This document shows positions 17,241 through 26,116 of a DNA stretch of 50,399 nucleotides, piece by piece; the stretch's first letter is position 1; each line of letters starts with the position of its first letter. The translations under genes and the position numbers were made by a program. The notes beneath the pieces were generated by a model. That model did not search any database. It worked only from the letters and a program-made list of their open reading frames with translations, and was not told the origin of the DNA. Source of the stretch: Chloroflexota bacterium (lineage in GTDB: Bacteria; Chloroflexota; Ktedonobacteria; Ktedonobacterales; JADMIN01); NCBI GenBank assembly GCA_021814145.1, contig JAKAIY010000008.1, positions 1-50,399 of the forward strand, written 5' to 3'.

Positions 17241-18872
17241 CTAGTGCCGGAAGTGGCGCTGGCCAGTGAAGAGCATGGCGATGCCGTATTTGTTGGCCAT
17301 CTTGATCGAGTCCTCGTCGCGTTTGGATCCGCCGGGCTGGATGATAGCGGTAATGCCAGCCTTGGCGGCGACCTCTACGCCGTCGTCGAAGGGGAAGTAG
17401 GCGTCGGAGGCGAGGACGGAGCCGCGCGCCCGGTCGCCCGCGCGCTCGATGGCGATCTGCACGCTGTAGACGCGGCTCATCTGGCCGGCGCCGGCGCCGA
17501 CCAGCATCAGGTTCTTCGCCAGCGTGATGGCGTTGGATTTGACGTGGCGCACGGCCTTCCAGGCGAAGAGCAGGTCGGTCACCTCCTCCAGCGTGGGCTC
17601 GCGCTCGGTGACAACGCGCCGCTCGATGTCCATATCGCCCGCGATGTCAGCGGTCTGGATCAGCAGCCCGCCGCTGATGCGGCGCACGTCCATGCGGCTG
17701 AGGTCGCGGGCGCTGGCGGCCAGGGTGGAGGGCGAGGCGGGGGCGACGGGCGCGCCGGTGGCCAGCAGGCGGATATTCTTCTTCTGGGTCAGGATGGCGA
17801 GCGCGGCGGGGCTATAGGCGGGCGCGATGACGCACTCGTAGAACAGCTGCGAGACCTCGCGCGCCGTCTCCTCGTCCACCTCGCGGTTGAAGCCGATCAC
17901 GCCGCCATAGGCTGAGACGGGGTCGCCAGCGTGGGCGCGGGTATAGCTCTGGACGAGTGTGTCGCCACAGGCCAGGCCGCAGGGGTTGGTGTGCTTGATG
18001 ATGACCGTGGTGGGCGCCTTGAAGCTGGCGGCGGCGGCGAGCGCGGCGTCGAGGTCGAGCAGGTTGTTGTAGCTCAGTTCCTTGCCATGCAGCAGCCGCG
18101 AGCCCGCCACCGTGTAGATCTCGGTGGTCGCGCCATTCTGCCCGGCGGGCGTCTCGTCGGCGCGCTCGTCCAGCCCACCTGACGCGCCAGCCCAGCCGTA
18201 GAGCGCCGCCGACTGGTGGGGGTTCTCGCCATAGCGCAGCGTGCGCAGCCGTCGCAGGCCCAGCGTCACCTGCTCCGGGAACGGCTCGGCGTCGTCAGAC
18301 TGGCGGCGCAGGTAGCTGGCGATAGCGGTGTCGTAGAGCGCGGTCGTCTGGAAGGCGATCACCGCCAGACGGCGGCGCGTCTCCGGGCTGATGGATTTCA
18401 GCGTTTTCAACTCGTCCAGCACGTCGTCATAGTCTTCAGGACGCGAGACGGCGGCGACGGAGGCGAAGTTCTTGGCGGCGGCGCGCAGCAGCGTTACTCC
18501 ACCAATATCTATCTTCTCAAGGGCCTCCTCCAGCGTCACGCCGGGCTGGGCGACCGTCGCGGTGAACGGATAGAGGTTGCAGACCACCAGATCAATGGTC
18601 TGGAGATTGAGGCGCGCCAGCTCTTCCATGTGGGCGGCGTCGTCGCGCCGCGCCAGGATGCCCGCGTGCACGGCGGGGTGCAGCGTCTTGACGCGCCCGC
18701 CGAGGATCTCCGGGAAGCCCGTCAGCTCGGAGATCGAGCGCGCGGGCACGCCCGCCTCCGACAGGACGGTTAGCGTCTTGCCGGTGGAGAAGATCTCCAC
18801 GCCCAGGCGGCTCAGCCCGGCGGCGAAGCCGGCCACGCCCTGTTTGTCGTCCACACTGATGATGGCGCGCAT
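17241..18872 (-). CDS. purH: Bifunctional AICAR transformylase / IMP cyclohydrolase
   Basis: A 543-residue enzyme for the last two steps of IMP synthesis. The N-terminal cyclohydrolase (residues 1-about 200) shows the [13 protein letters not shown] start, FSTGKT and [17 protein letters not shown]. The C-terminal transformylase has [26 protein letters not shown] and the catalytic K293-H294 in KHTNPCG. It ends RHFRH as is usual. Length is slightly above the common 510-530 because of a short Gly/Asp/Gln-rich insertion around 230-250. It lies at the downstream end of a minus-strand run with mglB and mglA, 75 bases after mglA. Whether purH is in the same transcript is not clear from sequence. Confidence 0.97.
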   Translation of the reverse strand: MRAIISVDDKQGVAGFAAGLSRLGVEIFSTGKTLTVLSEAGVPARSISELTGFPEILGGRVKTLHPAVHAGILARRDDAAHMEELARLNLQTIDLVVCNLYPFTATVAQPGVTLEEALEKIDIGGVTLLRAAAKNFASVAAVSRPEDYDDVLDELKTLKSISPETRRRLAVIAFQTTALYDTAIASYLRRQSDDAEPFPEQVTLGLRRLRTLRYGENPHQSAALYGWAGASGGLDERADETPAGQNGATTEIYTVAGSRLLHGKELSYNNLLDLDAALAAAASFKAPTTVIIKHTNPCGLACGDTLVQSYTRAHAGDPVSAYGGVIGFNREVDEETAREVSQLFYECVIAPAYSPAALAILTQKKNIRLLATGAPVAPASPSTLAASARDLSRMDVRRISGGLLIQTADIAGDMDIERRVVTEREPTLEEVTDLLFAWKAVRHVKSNAITLAKNLMLVGAGAGQMSRVYSVQIAIERAGDRARGSVLASDAYFPFDDGVEVAAKAGITAIIQPGGSKRDEDSIKMANKYGIAMLFTGQRHFRH

Positions 18873-18947
18873 ACGCTCGCTCCTCTATGCACAGTCGCGG
18901 CCATGACTGGCCGCGGCGCCCGAATGATGGGCGTGAAAGCCCTGATT

Positions 18948-19523
18948 TTACAGGCCCGCCATGACCGCTTTGCAGATCGCGCGCAGGGTCGGAAAGACGC
19001 CTTCGCCCGTAAGCGCCGAAGCGGGAAAGGCCTGGACACGGCGGCGGTTCAGGTAGCGGTCGAGTATCTGGACCGGCACAGCGTTGGGCAGGTCGCGCTT
19101 GTTCCACTGCATTACGAATGGGAATGAGCCGAGGTCGCGGCCCATCCGTCGCATGTTCGCCTCCAACTCCAGCAGATTCTGGAAATTCTCCTCCAGCTTG
19201 TCTGGCGAAGAATCGGCGACGAAGACGATGCCATCCACGCCATTCAGCACAGCCACGCGCGTGCGCTCGTAGAGCACCTGGCCTGGCACGGTGTAGAGCG
19301 CGAAGCGCACACGGAAGCCGTGCACCTGGCCCAGATCGAGCGGCAGAAAGTCGAAGAAGAGTGTGCGCTCGCTCTCGGTGGCGATGGAGAGCAAGTCGCC
19401 GCGCGCGGGCCTGGGCGCGTGGGCGTGAATATACTGGAGGTTGGTGGTCTTGCCGCAGAAACCCGTGCCGTAGTAGACAATCTTGCACTGGATCTCGCGC
19501 CGGGCGACGTTGATCAGGGCCAT
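18948..19523 (-). CDS. mglA: MglA-type small Ras-like GTPase
   Basis: A 191-residue prokaryotic small GTPase of the MglA class. G1 is GTGFCGKTT at 19-27. The G3 region reads TVPGQ at 78-82, with threonine in place of the Ras aspartate, an MglA hallmark. G4 is NKRD at 141-144 and G5 is ASA at 168-170. In Myxococcus and Thermus MglA is a polarity switch; in non-motile lineages its role is unclear. The MglB-like activator gene lies directly upstream on the same strand (133-base gap). The pairing supports a functional GTPase/GAP module. The ATG is preceded only by a weak GAGTGAG. Confidence 0.93.
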   Translation of the reverse strand: MALINVARREIQCKIVYYGTGFCGKTTNLQYIHAHAPRPARGDLLSIATESERTLFFDFLPLDLGQVHGFRVRFALYTVPGQVLYERTRVAVLNGVDGIVFVADSSPDKLEENFQNLLELEANMRRMGRDLGSFPFVMQWNKRDLPNAVPVQILDRYLNRRRVQAFPASALTGEGVFPTLRAICKAVMAGL

Positions 19524-19656
19524 GCGCCGCTCACTCCCACGTTTCGCTCTGTCGCCTCAAACACCATTGTCACAATCGAGATAACGCCCGCTTGCTGTAT
19601 CTCCGCTCCTTTGAGGAGCGTGGACAGGTAGGTGAGATCGCCGTCAGTCTTTGCCG

Positions 19657-20151
19657 TCAGTCTTTGAAGAGCAGGTCTATGGTGTCTTCGACTTCACTGC
19701 GGAAGCGCACATCTACCACCTGCTGCCGCGCCTGCGCGTTACCCTGGCGCACACGGTCGAGGACGCGCTCGAGCTCCTCGCTGGCCTTGCGGGCCAGGAT
19801 CTTGACCAGGCCGACGTGGGTCTGCTTCTCGAAGATGACGACCAGCAGCCAGTGATCGCCGATCAGGTTGGTGAGGATGCTTTCATTCACGCCTTGCTGG
19901 AGGATGCTGCGGAAATCGCGCTCGCCCAGAATCTCGGCTACCTGGCGCGAGGACGAGAACGCGCCGGCCAGCAGCGCGCCCAGCGCCACAAGGTCGCGCT
20001 CGCTCGGATCGCCCTGCGCCGAGATGACCTGTCCGCTCTTGTCGAGCAGGATGGTATGGGTGGCGCCAGTATCAGTGTTCAGCCGCCCCAGAATGCGCGC
20101 GATATGCTCCAGCTCGCTCTCGGATACTACGAGATTGGTGAGTTGCTCCAT
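19657..20151 (-). CDS. mglB: Roadblock/LC7-domain protein, MglB-like GTPase activator
   Basis: A 164-residue roadblock/LC7 protein. MglB dimers bind MglA and speed GTP hydrolysis. Family segments are LNTDTGATHTILLDKSGQVISAQGD, LGALLAGAFSSSRQVAEIL and the HWLLVVIFEKQTHVGLVKI strand. The C-terminal helix, residues 125-164, is charged (EELERVLDRVRQGN), as in MglB interaction helices. It precedes mglA on the same strand. No KptA link is evident; the kptA stop lies 92 bases upstream. ATG at 20151 is the only sensible start. Confidence 0.9.
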   Translation of the reverse strand: MEQLTNLVVSESELEHIARILGRLNTDTGATHTILLDKSGQVISAQGDPSERDLVALGALLAGAFSSSRQVAEILGERDFRSILQQGVNESILTNLIGDHWLLVVIFEKQTHVGLVKILARKASEELERVLDRVRQGNAQARQQVVDVRFRSEVEDTIDLLFKD

Positions 20152-20243
20152 GCCGCATCCTCATGTTTTGAGTGGGGACGTCTCCGCCGGCGTCGGGCGC
20201 GTGTTGGTGTCCATTATACGGCGCCGGACGCCAGAAGCGCGGC

Positions 20244-20810
20244 CTAGCCCTCCTCCCTGGGCATAACGAGCGTGAGATAGCGCGGCGGAACGGCCTCCAC
20301 CAGCCAGACGCCGTTGTCTGAGCGGTAGAACGCCGCCCCGTCGCGCGCCATCTCGCCTGAGGCGACCGCGAAGACCACTGGACGACCGCGCCGCGCGCCG
20401 ACCTTGATCGCGGTGGGAATGTCTGGTGAGAGGTGGACGTGGTGGCGACGCATCTTGCGCAGCCCCTCGCGCTGGATCGCCTCGACCGCTCGCGCGCTTG
20501 TGCCGTGATAGATCGTCTCCGGCGGCTGCGTCGCGGTCAGTTCCAGGTTCACCTCGACGCTATGTCCCTGGCTGGCGCGGATGCGCGTTCCCGTCTCGTC
20601 ATAGGCGAAGCGCCGCTTGTCGTTGTTCGCCACGATCTCGTCCAGTTCGTCGCGGGTGACACTCGCGCCGGTGTATGCGCTCAGACCGCGCAGCAAGCCG
20701 TCTACCGCGACCCAGCCGCCGGGACCGAGCGTCAGCCCCGCCAGTGATGGCTGGTGGCGCAGAACGCGGCTGAGCAGCTTGCTCCGCCGGACAAGCGCTC
20801 GCTCATCCAT
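20244..20810 (-). CDS. kptA: RNA 2'-phosphotransferase, Tpt1/KptA family
   Basis: A 188-residue NAD-dependent enzyme that removes a 2'-phosphate from RNA or ADP-ribosylates phosphate ends. It has SKLLSRVLRHQP, VNNDKRRFAYDE-like NNDKRRFAYD, YHGTSARAV, RRHHVHLSPD and the C-terminal GVWLVEAVPP. These are the conserved blocks of the family, including the R-H pair of LRH and the HVHLS histidines. Bacteria lack fungal-type tRNA splicing, so its bacterial substrate is uncertain. The ATG at 20810 shares its A with the last base of the upstream ltaE TGA stop (TGATG), which argues for coupling. An ATG at 20819 is the alternative. Confidence 0.93.
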   Translation of the reverse strand: MDERALVRRSKLLSRVLRHQPSLAGLTLGPGGWVAVDGLLRGLSAYTGASVTRDELDEIVANNDKRRFAYDETGTRIRASQGHSVEVNLELTATQPPETIYHGTSARAVEAIQREGLRKMRRHHVHLSPDIPTAIKVGARRGRPVVFAVASGEMARDGAAFYRSDNGVWLVEAVPPRYLTLVMPREEG

Positions 20811-21919
20811 CAGGCCCACTCCTGGCGCGACGCCATGACCCGCTCCGCGATCCGCAGCGCGCGGTCAATGTCCGCCGCCTCGACGCCGTAGTGGGTGACG
20901 GCGCGGATCGAGCCGGTATCGCCGGTGGAGAAGAGCGCGCCCTCCGCTTCGGCGGCGGCGATGAAGGCGGCGCTGTTGGGCTGGCCGTCGGGGCCGAGCG
21001 CGTCAAAAAAGAAAATGTTGGTCTCGACAGTTTCCGGCGCGATGCGGATGCCTGGGATATTGGCCAGCCCTTCCGCCAGGCGGCGCGCGTTGGCGTGGTC
21101 GTCCGCCAGCCGCTCGACCATCTCCGTCAGGCCAAGGATGCCAGCGGCGGCGATGATCCCCGCCTGGCGCATGCCGCCGCCCAGCAGCTTGCGCCCGCGC
21201 CGCGCCTCGGCGATGAAGTCGCGCGAGCCTACCAACAGCGAGCCAACGGGGGCCGCGAGTCCTTTCGAGACGCAGAACATTACGCTATCCACCTCGGCGG
21301 CCAGCGCGCTCGCCGGGATGCCCAGCGCGACAGCGGCGTTGAAGATGCGCGCGCCGTCCATGTGGACGGGGACGCCACGCTGGTGGGCGGGCGCGGCCAG
21401 CTCGCGCAGAGTCGCGGGCGAGAGGACGCGCCCGCCGCACATGTTGTGGGTGTTCTCGATGCAGAGCAGGCCGGTGCGCGCCTCGTGCACGTCGTCACCG
21501 AGGAAGGCGGCGGCCAGTCGCGCGCGGTCGAGCGCGCCGTCGGGCAGCGTGGGCACGACGCGCGTGGGTGAGCCATTCAGCCGCGCCGCGCCGCCCACCT
21601 CGTAGAGGTAGGTATGCGCGCGGTCACCCATGATGATCTCGTCGCCGCGCCGGCAGTGGGTGATGATGGCGAGGGCGTTGCCCATCGTGCCGGACGGAAC
21701 GAACACCGCCGCCTCTTTGCCCAGCTTCTCCGCCGCCAGTTCCTCCAGCCGGTTGATCGTCGGGTCCTCGCCATAGACATCGTCACCGACCTCGGCGCGG
21801 GCCATCGCCTCGCGCATGGCTGGCGTGGGCTGGGTGACGGTGTCGCTGCGCAGGTCAATCGCCGGGCGCGCGGGCCGGGTTATGGCTTCCGCGCTGGCGC
21901 TGGTCGGGGTTGCGGGCAT
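20810..21919 (-). CDS. ltaE: Low-specificity L-threonine aldolase
   Basis: A 369-residue fold-type I PLP enzyme that cleaves L-threonine or allo-threonine to glycine and acetaldehyde. The N-terminus after a short disordered leader is [13 protein letters not shown]. The cofactor lysine is K219 (CVSKGL), and the stacking histidine is likely H102 (RAHTYLYE). [17 protein letters not shown] and [10 protein letters not shown] are further family blocks. AGGAG lies eight bases before the ATG. It forms a tight pair with kptA (TGATG overlap) and lies 66 bases after ubiX. The glycine it makes could feed purine synthesis, but the connection to purH is only an inference. Confidence 0.96.
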   Translation of the reverse strand: MPATPTSASAEAITRPARPAIDLRSDTVTQPTPAMREAMARAEVGDDVYGEDPTINRLEELAAEKLGKEAAVFVPSGTMGNALAIITHCRRGDEIIMGDRAHTYLYEVGGAARLNGSPTRVVPTLPDGALDRARLAAAFLGDDVHEARTGLLCIENTHNMCGGRVLSPATLRELAAPAHQRGVPVHMDGARIFNAAVALGIPASALAAEVDSVMFCVSKGLAAPVGSLLVGSRDFIAEARRGRKLLGGGMRQAGIIAAAGILGLTEMVERLADDHANARRLAEGLANIPGIRIAPETVETNIFFFDALGPDGQPNSAAFIAAAEAEGALFSTGDTGSIRAVTHYGVEAADIDRALRIAERVMASRQEWA

Positions 21920-21937
21920 CGGGTTCGCTCCTTCTGC

Positions 21938-21972
21938 TCCCCTCTCCTACCGGGAGAGAGGCTGGGGTGAGG
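21938..21972. repeat. Short hairpin copy of the 48217-type intergenic repeat
   Basis: Between ubiX and ltaE, CCTCTC and GGAGAG-type arms around CTACCG are followed by gctggggtgagg. The same order, cctctcctac then gagagg then ggggtgagg, occurs at 48217-48300, so this is a shorter relative. It may fold in the ubiX-ltaE transcript. Confidence 0.5.
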
Positions 21973-21985
21973 TCGTCACGCTTCG

Positions 21986-22612
21986 TCACGCTTCATCGCC
22001 ACGCCAGCGGCTGGCGTCGGGCAGGGCTTCCTCGAAGCCCAGGACGGAGAGCGCGCGGCGGGCCATCAGGTCGGCCGCCTCGTCCATTGTTTGCGGGCGC
22101 AGGTAGAACTGCGGCATGGGCGGGACGATGCGCGCGCCCAGCCGCGCCAGCGCCAGCAGGTTCTCCAGATGGATCACTGAGAGCGGCGTCTCGCGCGGGA
22201 CGATTACCAGCGGGCGGTTCTCCTTGATGACCACATCGGCGGCGCGCTCCAGCAGGTTGCTGGAGGAGCCATGCGCGATGGCGGAGACGGTGCGCATCGA
22301 GCAGGGAATGATGATCATCCCCGCCGTGCGGTAGCTGCCGCTGGAAGCTGGCGCGCGGAAATCATCGGGGTTGAAGACGCGGGCGTGGTAGCGTTCTTTC
22401 CACGCCGCGAGGTCATCGCTGATCTGGCGGCCCAACTCGTCGGGCCAGACCTGGCGGCAGGCCTGGGTGTAGGTGATGTGCATCGGGACACCCAGCTCTC
22501 CCAGCGTCTCGACCGCTCGCACGGCCAGCATGACGCCGCTTGACCCGGTGATGCCGACGATCACTGGCGGACGCCGCGCGCCTGCCGCCGTCATTTCCCG
22601 CTCTGCCGCCAT
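21986..22612 (-). CDS. ubiX: UbiX-family flavin prenyltransferase
   Basis: A 208-residue flavoprotein that makes prenylated FMN for UbiD-type decarboxylases. The FMN-binding start is VGITGSSGVMLAVR. Later blocks are PCSMRTVSAIAHGSSSNLLERAADV, KENRPLVIVPRETPLSVIHLENLLALA and GARIVPPMPQFYLRPQT, all typical. No UbiD partner lies in this window. GAGAGGAG lies about 11 bases before ATG 22612; an internal ATG seven codons on is possible. The gene heads a minus-strand run with ltaE and kptA. Confidence 0.93.
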   Translation of the reverse strand: MAAEREMTAAGARRPPVIVGITGSSGVMLAVRAVETLGELGVPMHITYTQACRQVWPDELGRQISDDLAAWKERYHARVFNPDDFRAPASSGSYRTAGMIIIPCSMRTVSAIAHGSSSNLLERAADVVIKENRPLVIVPRETPLSVIHLENLLALARLGARIVPPMPQFYLRPQTMDEAADLMARRALSVLGFEEALPDASRWRGDEA

Positions 22613-22920
22613 TGGTATGAGTCTCCTCTCACGGCCCTGAAAGACCGTGGCGCGTGGCGATCATGCCTGGTGCGCCGGGCGCTGGCCATGCGTGGCCCTG
22701 CCTTCCGCTACACCGCTCCCCGCTGAGTGTACCGCGTGGGCGGCGGTTGGCGCTAGACGGCCTCTCAGGAATATCTAACCGCCTGCTCAGAGCATGCTCA
22801 GCCGTGGCCACTATGCTAGGCCTCGGTTTTGGAAATGGGAGCGGCGATGACAGCCTCGACGCCGGGATGATAGGCGCGGGCGGCGGCTCCCAAGAGATAC
22901 ATGCGTGAGGAGACTTCAGA
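22613..22920. other. Divergent intergenic region between ubiX and a lipoprotein gene
   Basis: It should carry promoters for both directions. A perfect 10-bp palindrome, gagcatgctc, is at 22790-22799, flanked by two TGCTCAG copies (22784 and 22796). TATGCT at about 22812 is a possible plus-strand -10. These are weak but together resemble an operator near a promoter. Confidence 0.35.
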
Positions 22921-23253
22921 ATGGGTGTACAGACACACGTCCGTAGCGGTCGGTCGCTGGCGCGACGCGCTGGCTTGATGCTCGCCATCCCCGCGCTGGC
23001 GCTGACCATCGCGCTCGGCGGCTGCCGCGCGGGCAACGCGCACGCCACGAATGGCGGCGCGTCAGTCAGCCAGAGCGCGAGCGGCGCGTCGGGCGCGACT
23101 TCCACCGGGTCAGGTGGGTCCACTTCCAACGCCGCGCTTCAGCAGCTTGAGAGCATTGACAACCAGAACCAGAATGACCAGCAGCAGCTCAATTCCGCGC
23201 AGCAAAACGCGGGCGTGAACTACTCTACCCAGTCGAGCGCCATCCAGCCGTAA
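22921..23253 (+). CDS. Small lipoprotein, Ser/Gly/Gln/Asn-rich
   Basis: A 110-residue exported protein. A basic start and hydrophobic segment (20-31) lead into the lipobox LGGC with C35 as the likely lipidated residue. The mature part is low-complexity: Ser/Gly/Ala-rich at 40-70, then a Gln/Asn-rich stretch ending NQNQNDQQQLNSAQQN. No enzymatic motif is visible. AGGAG lies eight bases before the ATG. The next gene, 89 bases downstream on the same strand, also encodes an exported protein, so the pair may be expressed together. The family is not recognised. Confidence 0.75.
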   Translation: MGVQTHVRSGRSLARRAGLMLAIPALALTIALGGCRAGNAHATNGGASVSQSASGASGATSTGSGGSTSNAALQQLESIDNQNQNDQQQLNSAQQNAGVNYSTQSSAIQP

Positions 23254-23341
23254 GAGCGGCCTTCCCCTGTTGTGATCCACGCGGGCGCGATTAAGGCGCC
23301 GCGCGTTTTCTGGAAAACCCTTTCCCGCGAAGGAGTCATGG

Positions 23342-24103
23342 ATGTTCAATAGCATGCTGAGCCGGGCGCGCTGGAGCGCGCGCGCCGCCGCTGTCGCCGG
23401 TGGCCTGGCCCTGCTCATCGCCGGCGCCATCGTTCCGCTGTCGGGCTTCGCCGCCGCGCCGGCCAACCTCTGCGCCGCGACGGACTACCAGTGTGTCATC
23501 AGCTATGGCGATAAGGCCATCGCGGCGCGCCAGAACGCGCTCTCCACGCTCAATAGCCGCGTGACCGAGCAGTTCACGGACAAGCGCGTCACCGCCAGCG
23601 ACAACGCGACGCTGACCGGCGATATCTCCACCAACGAATCTGGCCTGAGCGCGCTGAAGACCAAGCTGGACGCTGATACCGACGCTACCACCGCTCGCGC
23701 GGATTTCCGCTCTATCTACACCGCGTTCCGCATCTACGCGGTTGTGCTGCCGCGCGACTATCATGAGCTGTGGTTGGATATGGTCATCCACAAGGACGGG
23801 CAGCTCGTGAGCAACGAGACGCTGATCCGGGACGCGATCAACGGCGCGCCCGCCAGCGTGCAGACGCAGGCCAACCAGCTCTTCAGCGACTACCAGACGC
23901 AGGTGACGAACGCGCAGGCGCAGACCGCCGCCGCGCTGCAGATCCTCCCGCAGCTTACGGTGAGCGCGTTCAACGCCAACCCAACGGCCTACAAGACGAC
24001 ATTCGGCAGCTATAAGACGGACATCCAGACGGCGGCGCAGGACACCAGAGCGGCTATCTACGACCTGCATCAGATCGTGCGGCTGCTCAAGTCCGCTTCT
24101 TAA
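23342..24103 (+). CDS. Exported alpha-helical protein of unknown function
   Basis: A 253-residue secreted protein. The signal peptide spans about residues 1-38 with a likely cut after SGFAAA. The mature N-terminus carries two cysteines (C44, C51) that could form a disulfide. The rest is predicted helical, with heptad-like Ala/Thr/Gln-rich segments such as QTQVTNAQAQTAAALQIL. AAGGAG lies six bases before ATG 23342; an overlapping ATG at 23338 stops after four codons. It follows the small lipoprotein gene. I do not recognise the family; a surface or structural role is a guess. Confidence 0.75.
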   Translation: MFNSMLSRARWSARAAAVAGGLALLIAGAIVPLSGFAAAPANLCAATDYQCVISYGDKAIAARQNALSTLNSRVTEQFTDKRVTASDNATLTGDISTNESGLSALKTKLDADTDATTARADFRSIYTAFRIYAVVLPRDYHELWLDMVIHKDGQLVSNETLIRDAINGAPASVQTQANQLFSDYQTQVTNAQAQTAAALQILPQLTVSAFNANPTAYKTTFGSYKTDIQTAAQDTRAAIYDLHQIVRLLKSAS

Positions 24104-24163
24104 TATCGCGGACACAGATTACCTGAAGGGGCGCGCTATTCGGGCGCTCCCGGGATGTTCCGC

Positions 24164-24203
24164 GAGGGCGCGCGTCAGAAGAGGTGACATGACGCGCGCC
24201 CTC
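24164..24203. terminator. Perfect 14-bp hairpin between convergent genes
   Basis: gagggcgcgcgtca pairs perfectly with tgacgcgcgccctc around a 12-base loop. It lies between the 3' ends of two converging genes (24103 and 24236) and would fold on either strand. There is only a short T run, so it may be a two-way pause or terminator. Its arms contain no coding sequence. Confidence 0.6.
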
Positions 24204-24235
24204 GCTGTTTCGCGCGTTACTCTGCGTCGCCCGTC

Positions 24236-25444
24236 TCAGCCGAGCGTGGCGAGGAGCGGCTTGAAGAAGGCTTGCAACGCGGCCTGAGCTTTGGCCGCGC
24301 TGGGCTGGTCAGCGGAGACGGCGACGACAGTCACGGCGGGGCCGCTGGCTGGCTGGAGCTGGCCCGCGATGATGGTGGTATAACCTTTCGCGGTCTGCTC
24401 CACTGTCACGACCAGCGCGCCGGAGCCGATCTGGCTGGCGGACGCATAGGCGGAGGCGCCGGTGTTCGCGCCGACCAGCAGGGTGAAGATTTGCCGCTGG
24501 TCATTCGGGCTGGCTAGCGGCGCTTCGGTAAGCGCGCTGTAGAACAGCCCGAGGCTCTGAACGGTCGCGGTGGATTGCGCCGGGTCGCTGGCGAACTGGA
24601 AGCCTGCAATATGGTATCGCGCCAGATAGGCGCTCATGCCCGGCGCGCCGCCGACCGCGTGGTACACAAAGGTCAGCGCCTCGGAATTGCCGGACACCAG
24701 GTCGTTGTTGATAGAGCTGGGCTGTTGTGTGGCAAGGCCCAATCCGTAGTCCGCCACGAGCGTGATGGGGATGATCTGCTGGCCGAGCGTGATGGTCATG
24801 CCAGCGTTCCCGCTGCGATACGTGTAGCCCGACGCGGGAAAGTAGAGCGTCGCGGCGAAGCTTGCGCCCGCCGCGCTGGCGCCACTGGCCACCGCTTGCG
24901 AAAGCGCGCCCAGGTCGCCGATGGGCTTGGCGCCGCTCCCAACCGGCGTCCGCAATTGCGTGGCCAGCGCCCAGCCGGATCCACCCGCCGCTTTCGTGGG
25001 GCCTGCCCAGCTTATCTGCGCCCAACGCGCGCCATTAAGCGTGGCGTAGCGTGTCACCTGGACGGGAAAGCCCGGTTCGAGGGTTGCGATTGCCGCGCTG
25101 GCGCCGGGCGCGCTCACGACATGAACCGTCGCGTTCGTGACCATTGGCCGCGCATTCGCCAGGGGCGCGTCATACGAGGCGGCGCCGGAGATAAAAGGCA
25201 GCGCGGGCGAGGAGACTGGGAGTCTCCAGTACCCAAACAGTTGCCCGGCCAGCGTCAGCGGGACCGCTCCGGTGAGCAGCGCCAGAAGCAGGATCCAGAG
25301 CGCCATGCGCAGGCCCGCTCTTGTCGCGCTGGTCGTCGGAGGCGTCGCGGCTGGCGGCTTTCCAGCGCCCGTCGCATCTGGCTTCGCCGCCTTTGACTTC
25401 GCCGCCGGAGCGGGCCGCAGGGAAGCTTTGCGCGCTTGCGCCAT
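24236..25444 (-). CDS. Exported protein with an SH3-like segment and a degenerate beta-lactamase-like region
   Basis: A 402-residue protein with a disordered basic Ala/Pro/Lys N-terminus, a transmembrane segment at about 45-68, then an extracellular domain. Residues about 95-165 resemble a bacterial SH3 domain (VHVVSAPG...AIATLEPGFPVQVTRY...WAQISW...GWALATQL). A later stretch, INNDLVSGNSEALTFVYHAVGG, followed by MSAYLARYHIAGF, resembles the class-A beta-lactamase fold around its SDN motif. Here the SDN serine is replaced and no KTG box is visible, so it is likely inactive. That reading is tentative. AAGGAGGGT precedes the ATG at 25444. The function is unknown; cell-wall contact is plausible. 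Confidence 0.7.
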   Translation of the reverse strand: MAQARKASLRPAPAAKSKAAKPDATGAGKPPAATPPTTSATRAGLRMALWILLLALLTGAVPLTLAGQLFGYWRLPVSSPALPFISGAASYDAPLANARPMVTNATVHVVSAPGASAAIATLEPGFPVQVTRYATLNGARWAQISWAGPTKAAGGSGWALATQLRTPVGSGAKPIGDLGALSQAVASGASAAGASFAATLYFPASGYTYRSGNAGMTITLGQQIIPITLVADYGLGLATQQPSSINNDLVSGNSEALTFVYHAVGGAPGMSAYLARYHIAGFQFASDPAQSTATVQSLGLFYSALTEAPLASPNDQRQIFTLLVGANTGASAYASASQIGSGALVVTVEQTAKGYTTIIAGQLQPASGPAVTVVAVSADQPSAAKAQAALQAFFKPLLATLG

Positions 25445-25570
25445 GTACCCTCCTTCCGCGACCACCCACTCGGACACAAGGGAATTGACAGGCGGCCCGC
25501 GTCCCATTCGCGTGTATTGTAACATCACGCGCATGGCAAGGGGCGCGTGGCGCGCAAACCGGGCGCTTCC

Positions 25571-26116
25571 TCACGTGGTTAAGATGATAACGCTGTTGGC
25601 GTAGTCTATGGTCACCGAGCTGAATGCGCTAAGGACGTCGGAGCCGAGCAGGCCCACAATCCCGGCGCTGCGCCGCAGATCGGAGAGCGGCGCGCTGGTG
25701 ATCGTGCGGGCAGGCAGCGTAGCCGCTCCCATCGCCCATTTGCTGACCGTCACCGGCGTGACGCGCTCTGTTCCGCCAACGCCGCTGATATCCTCTGGCG
25801 GGCCAGCTACAGGCAGCCCCAGCCGCTGTGCGAGCTGAAGATCAATCAGCGAGAGGCTCGCTCCAGTGTCGAGCGCGAATGAATATGGCCCTTTGCCATT
25901 GATGGTCAAGTCCACGACTACCAGTGTCGAGCCATTGGCGCCGTGGCGGATCCGCGCGGGGACGGTGATACTCTTGCCGTTGGCGCTGACGCCGGTGAAC
26001 GGCATGGTGAGCTGGGGCGTGGCGCATCCCGCCAGCGCCAGCGTCAGAACGAGCGCAGCGAGCGCGCGCCACCAGCGTGTGTGTGTGTTTCGCATGCTCC
26101 GCGAGCGTCGAGCCAT
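25571..26116 (-). CDS. Retropepsin-like aspartic protease lipoprotein
   Basis: A 181-residue lipoprotein with a lipobox LAGC (C31) and a clan-AA aspartic protease fold. The catalytic block is ALDTGASLSLID with D83. The flap-type GVGGT segment follows, and the GLLGSDVLSAF block is the second family mark. These single-domain proteins act as homodimers. It should sit on the outer face of the membrane. AAGGAG precedes the chosen ATG at 26116 by eight bases. It lies 126 bases upstream of the SH3-like exported protein on the same strand. A partner substrate is not evident. Confidence 0.82.
   Translation of the reverse strand: MARRSRSMRNTHTRWWRALAALVLTLALAGCATPQLTMPFTGVSANGKSITVPARIRHGANGSTLVVVDLTINGKGPYSFALDTGASLSLIDLQLAQRLGLPVAGPPEDISGVGGTERVTPVTVSKWAMGAATLPARTITSAPLSDLRRSAGIVGLLGSDVLSAFSSVTIDYANSVIILTT

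Noticed and set aside
22629-23129. 166-residue minus-strand frame between ubiX and the lipoprotein gene
   Set aside because: It overlaps the plus-strand lipoprotein gene, which has a lipobox and a ribosome site, and looks like chance.
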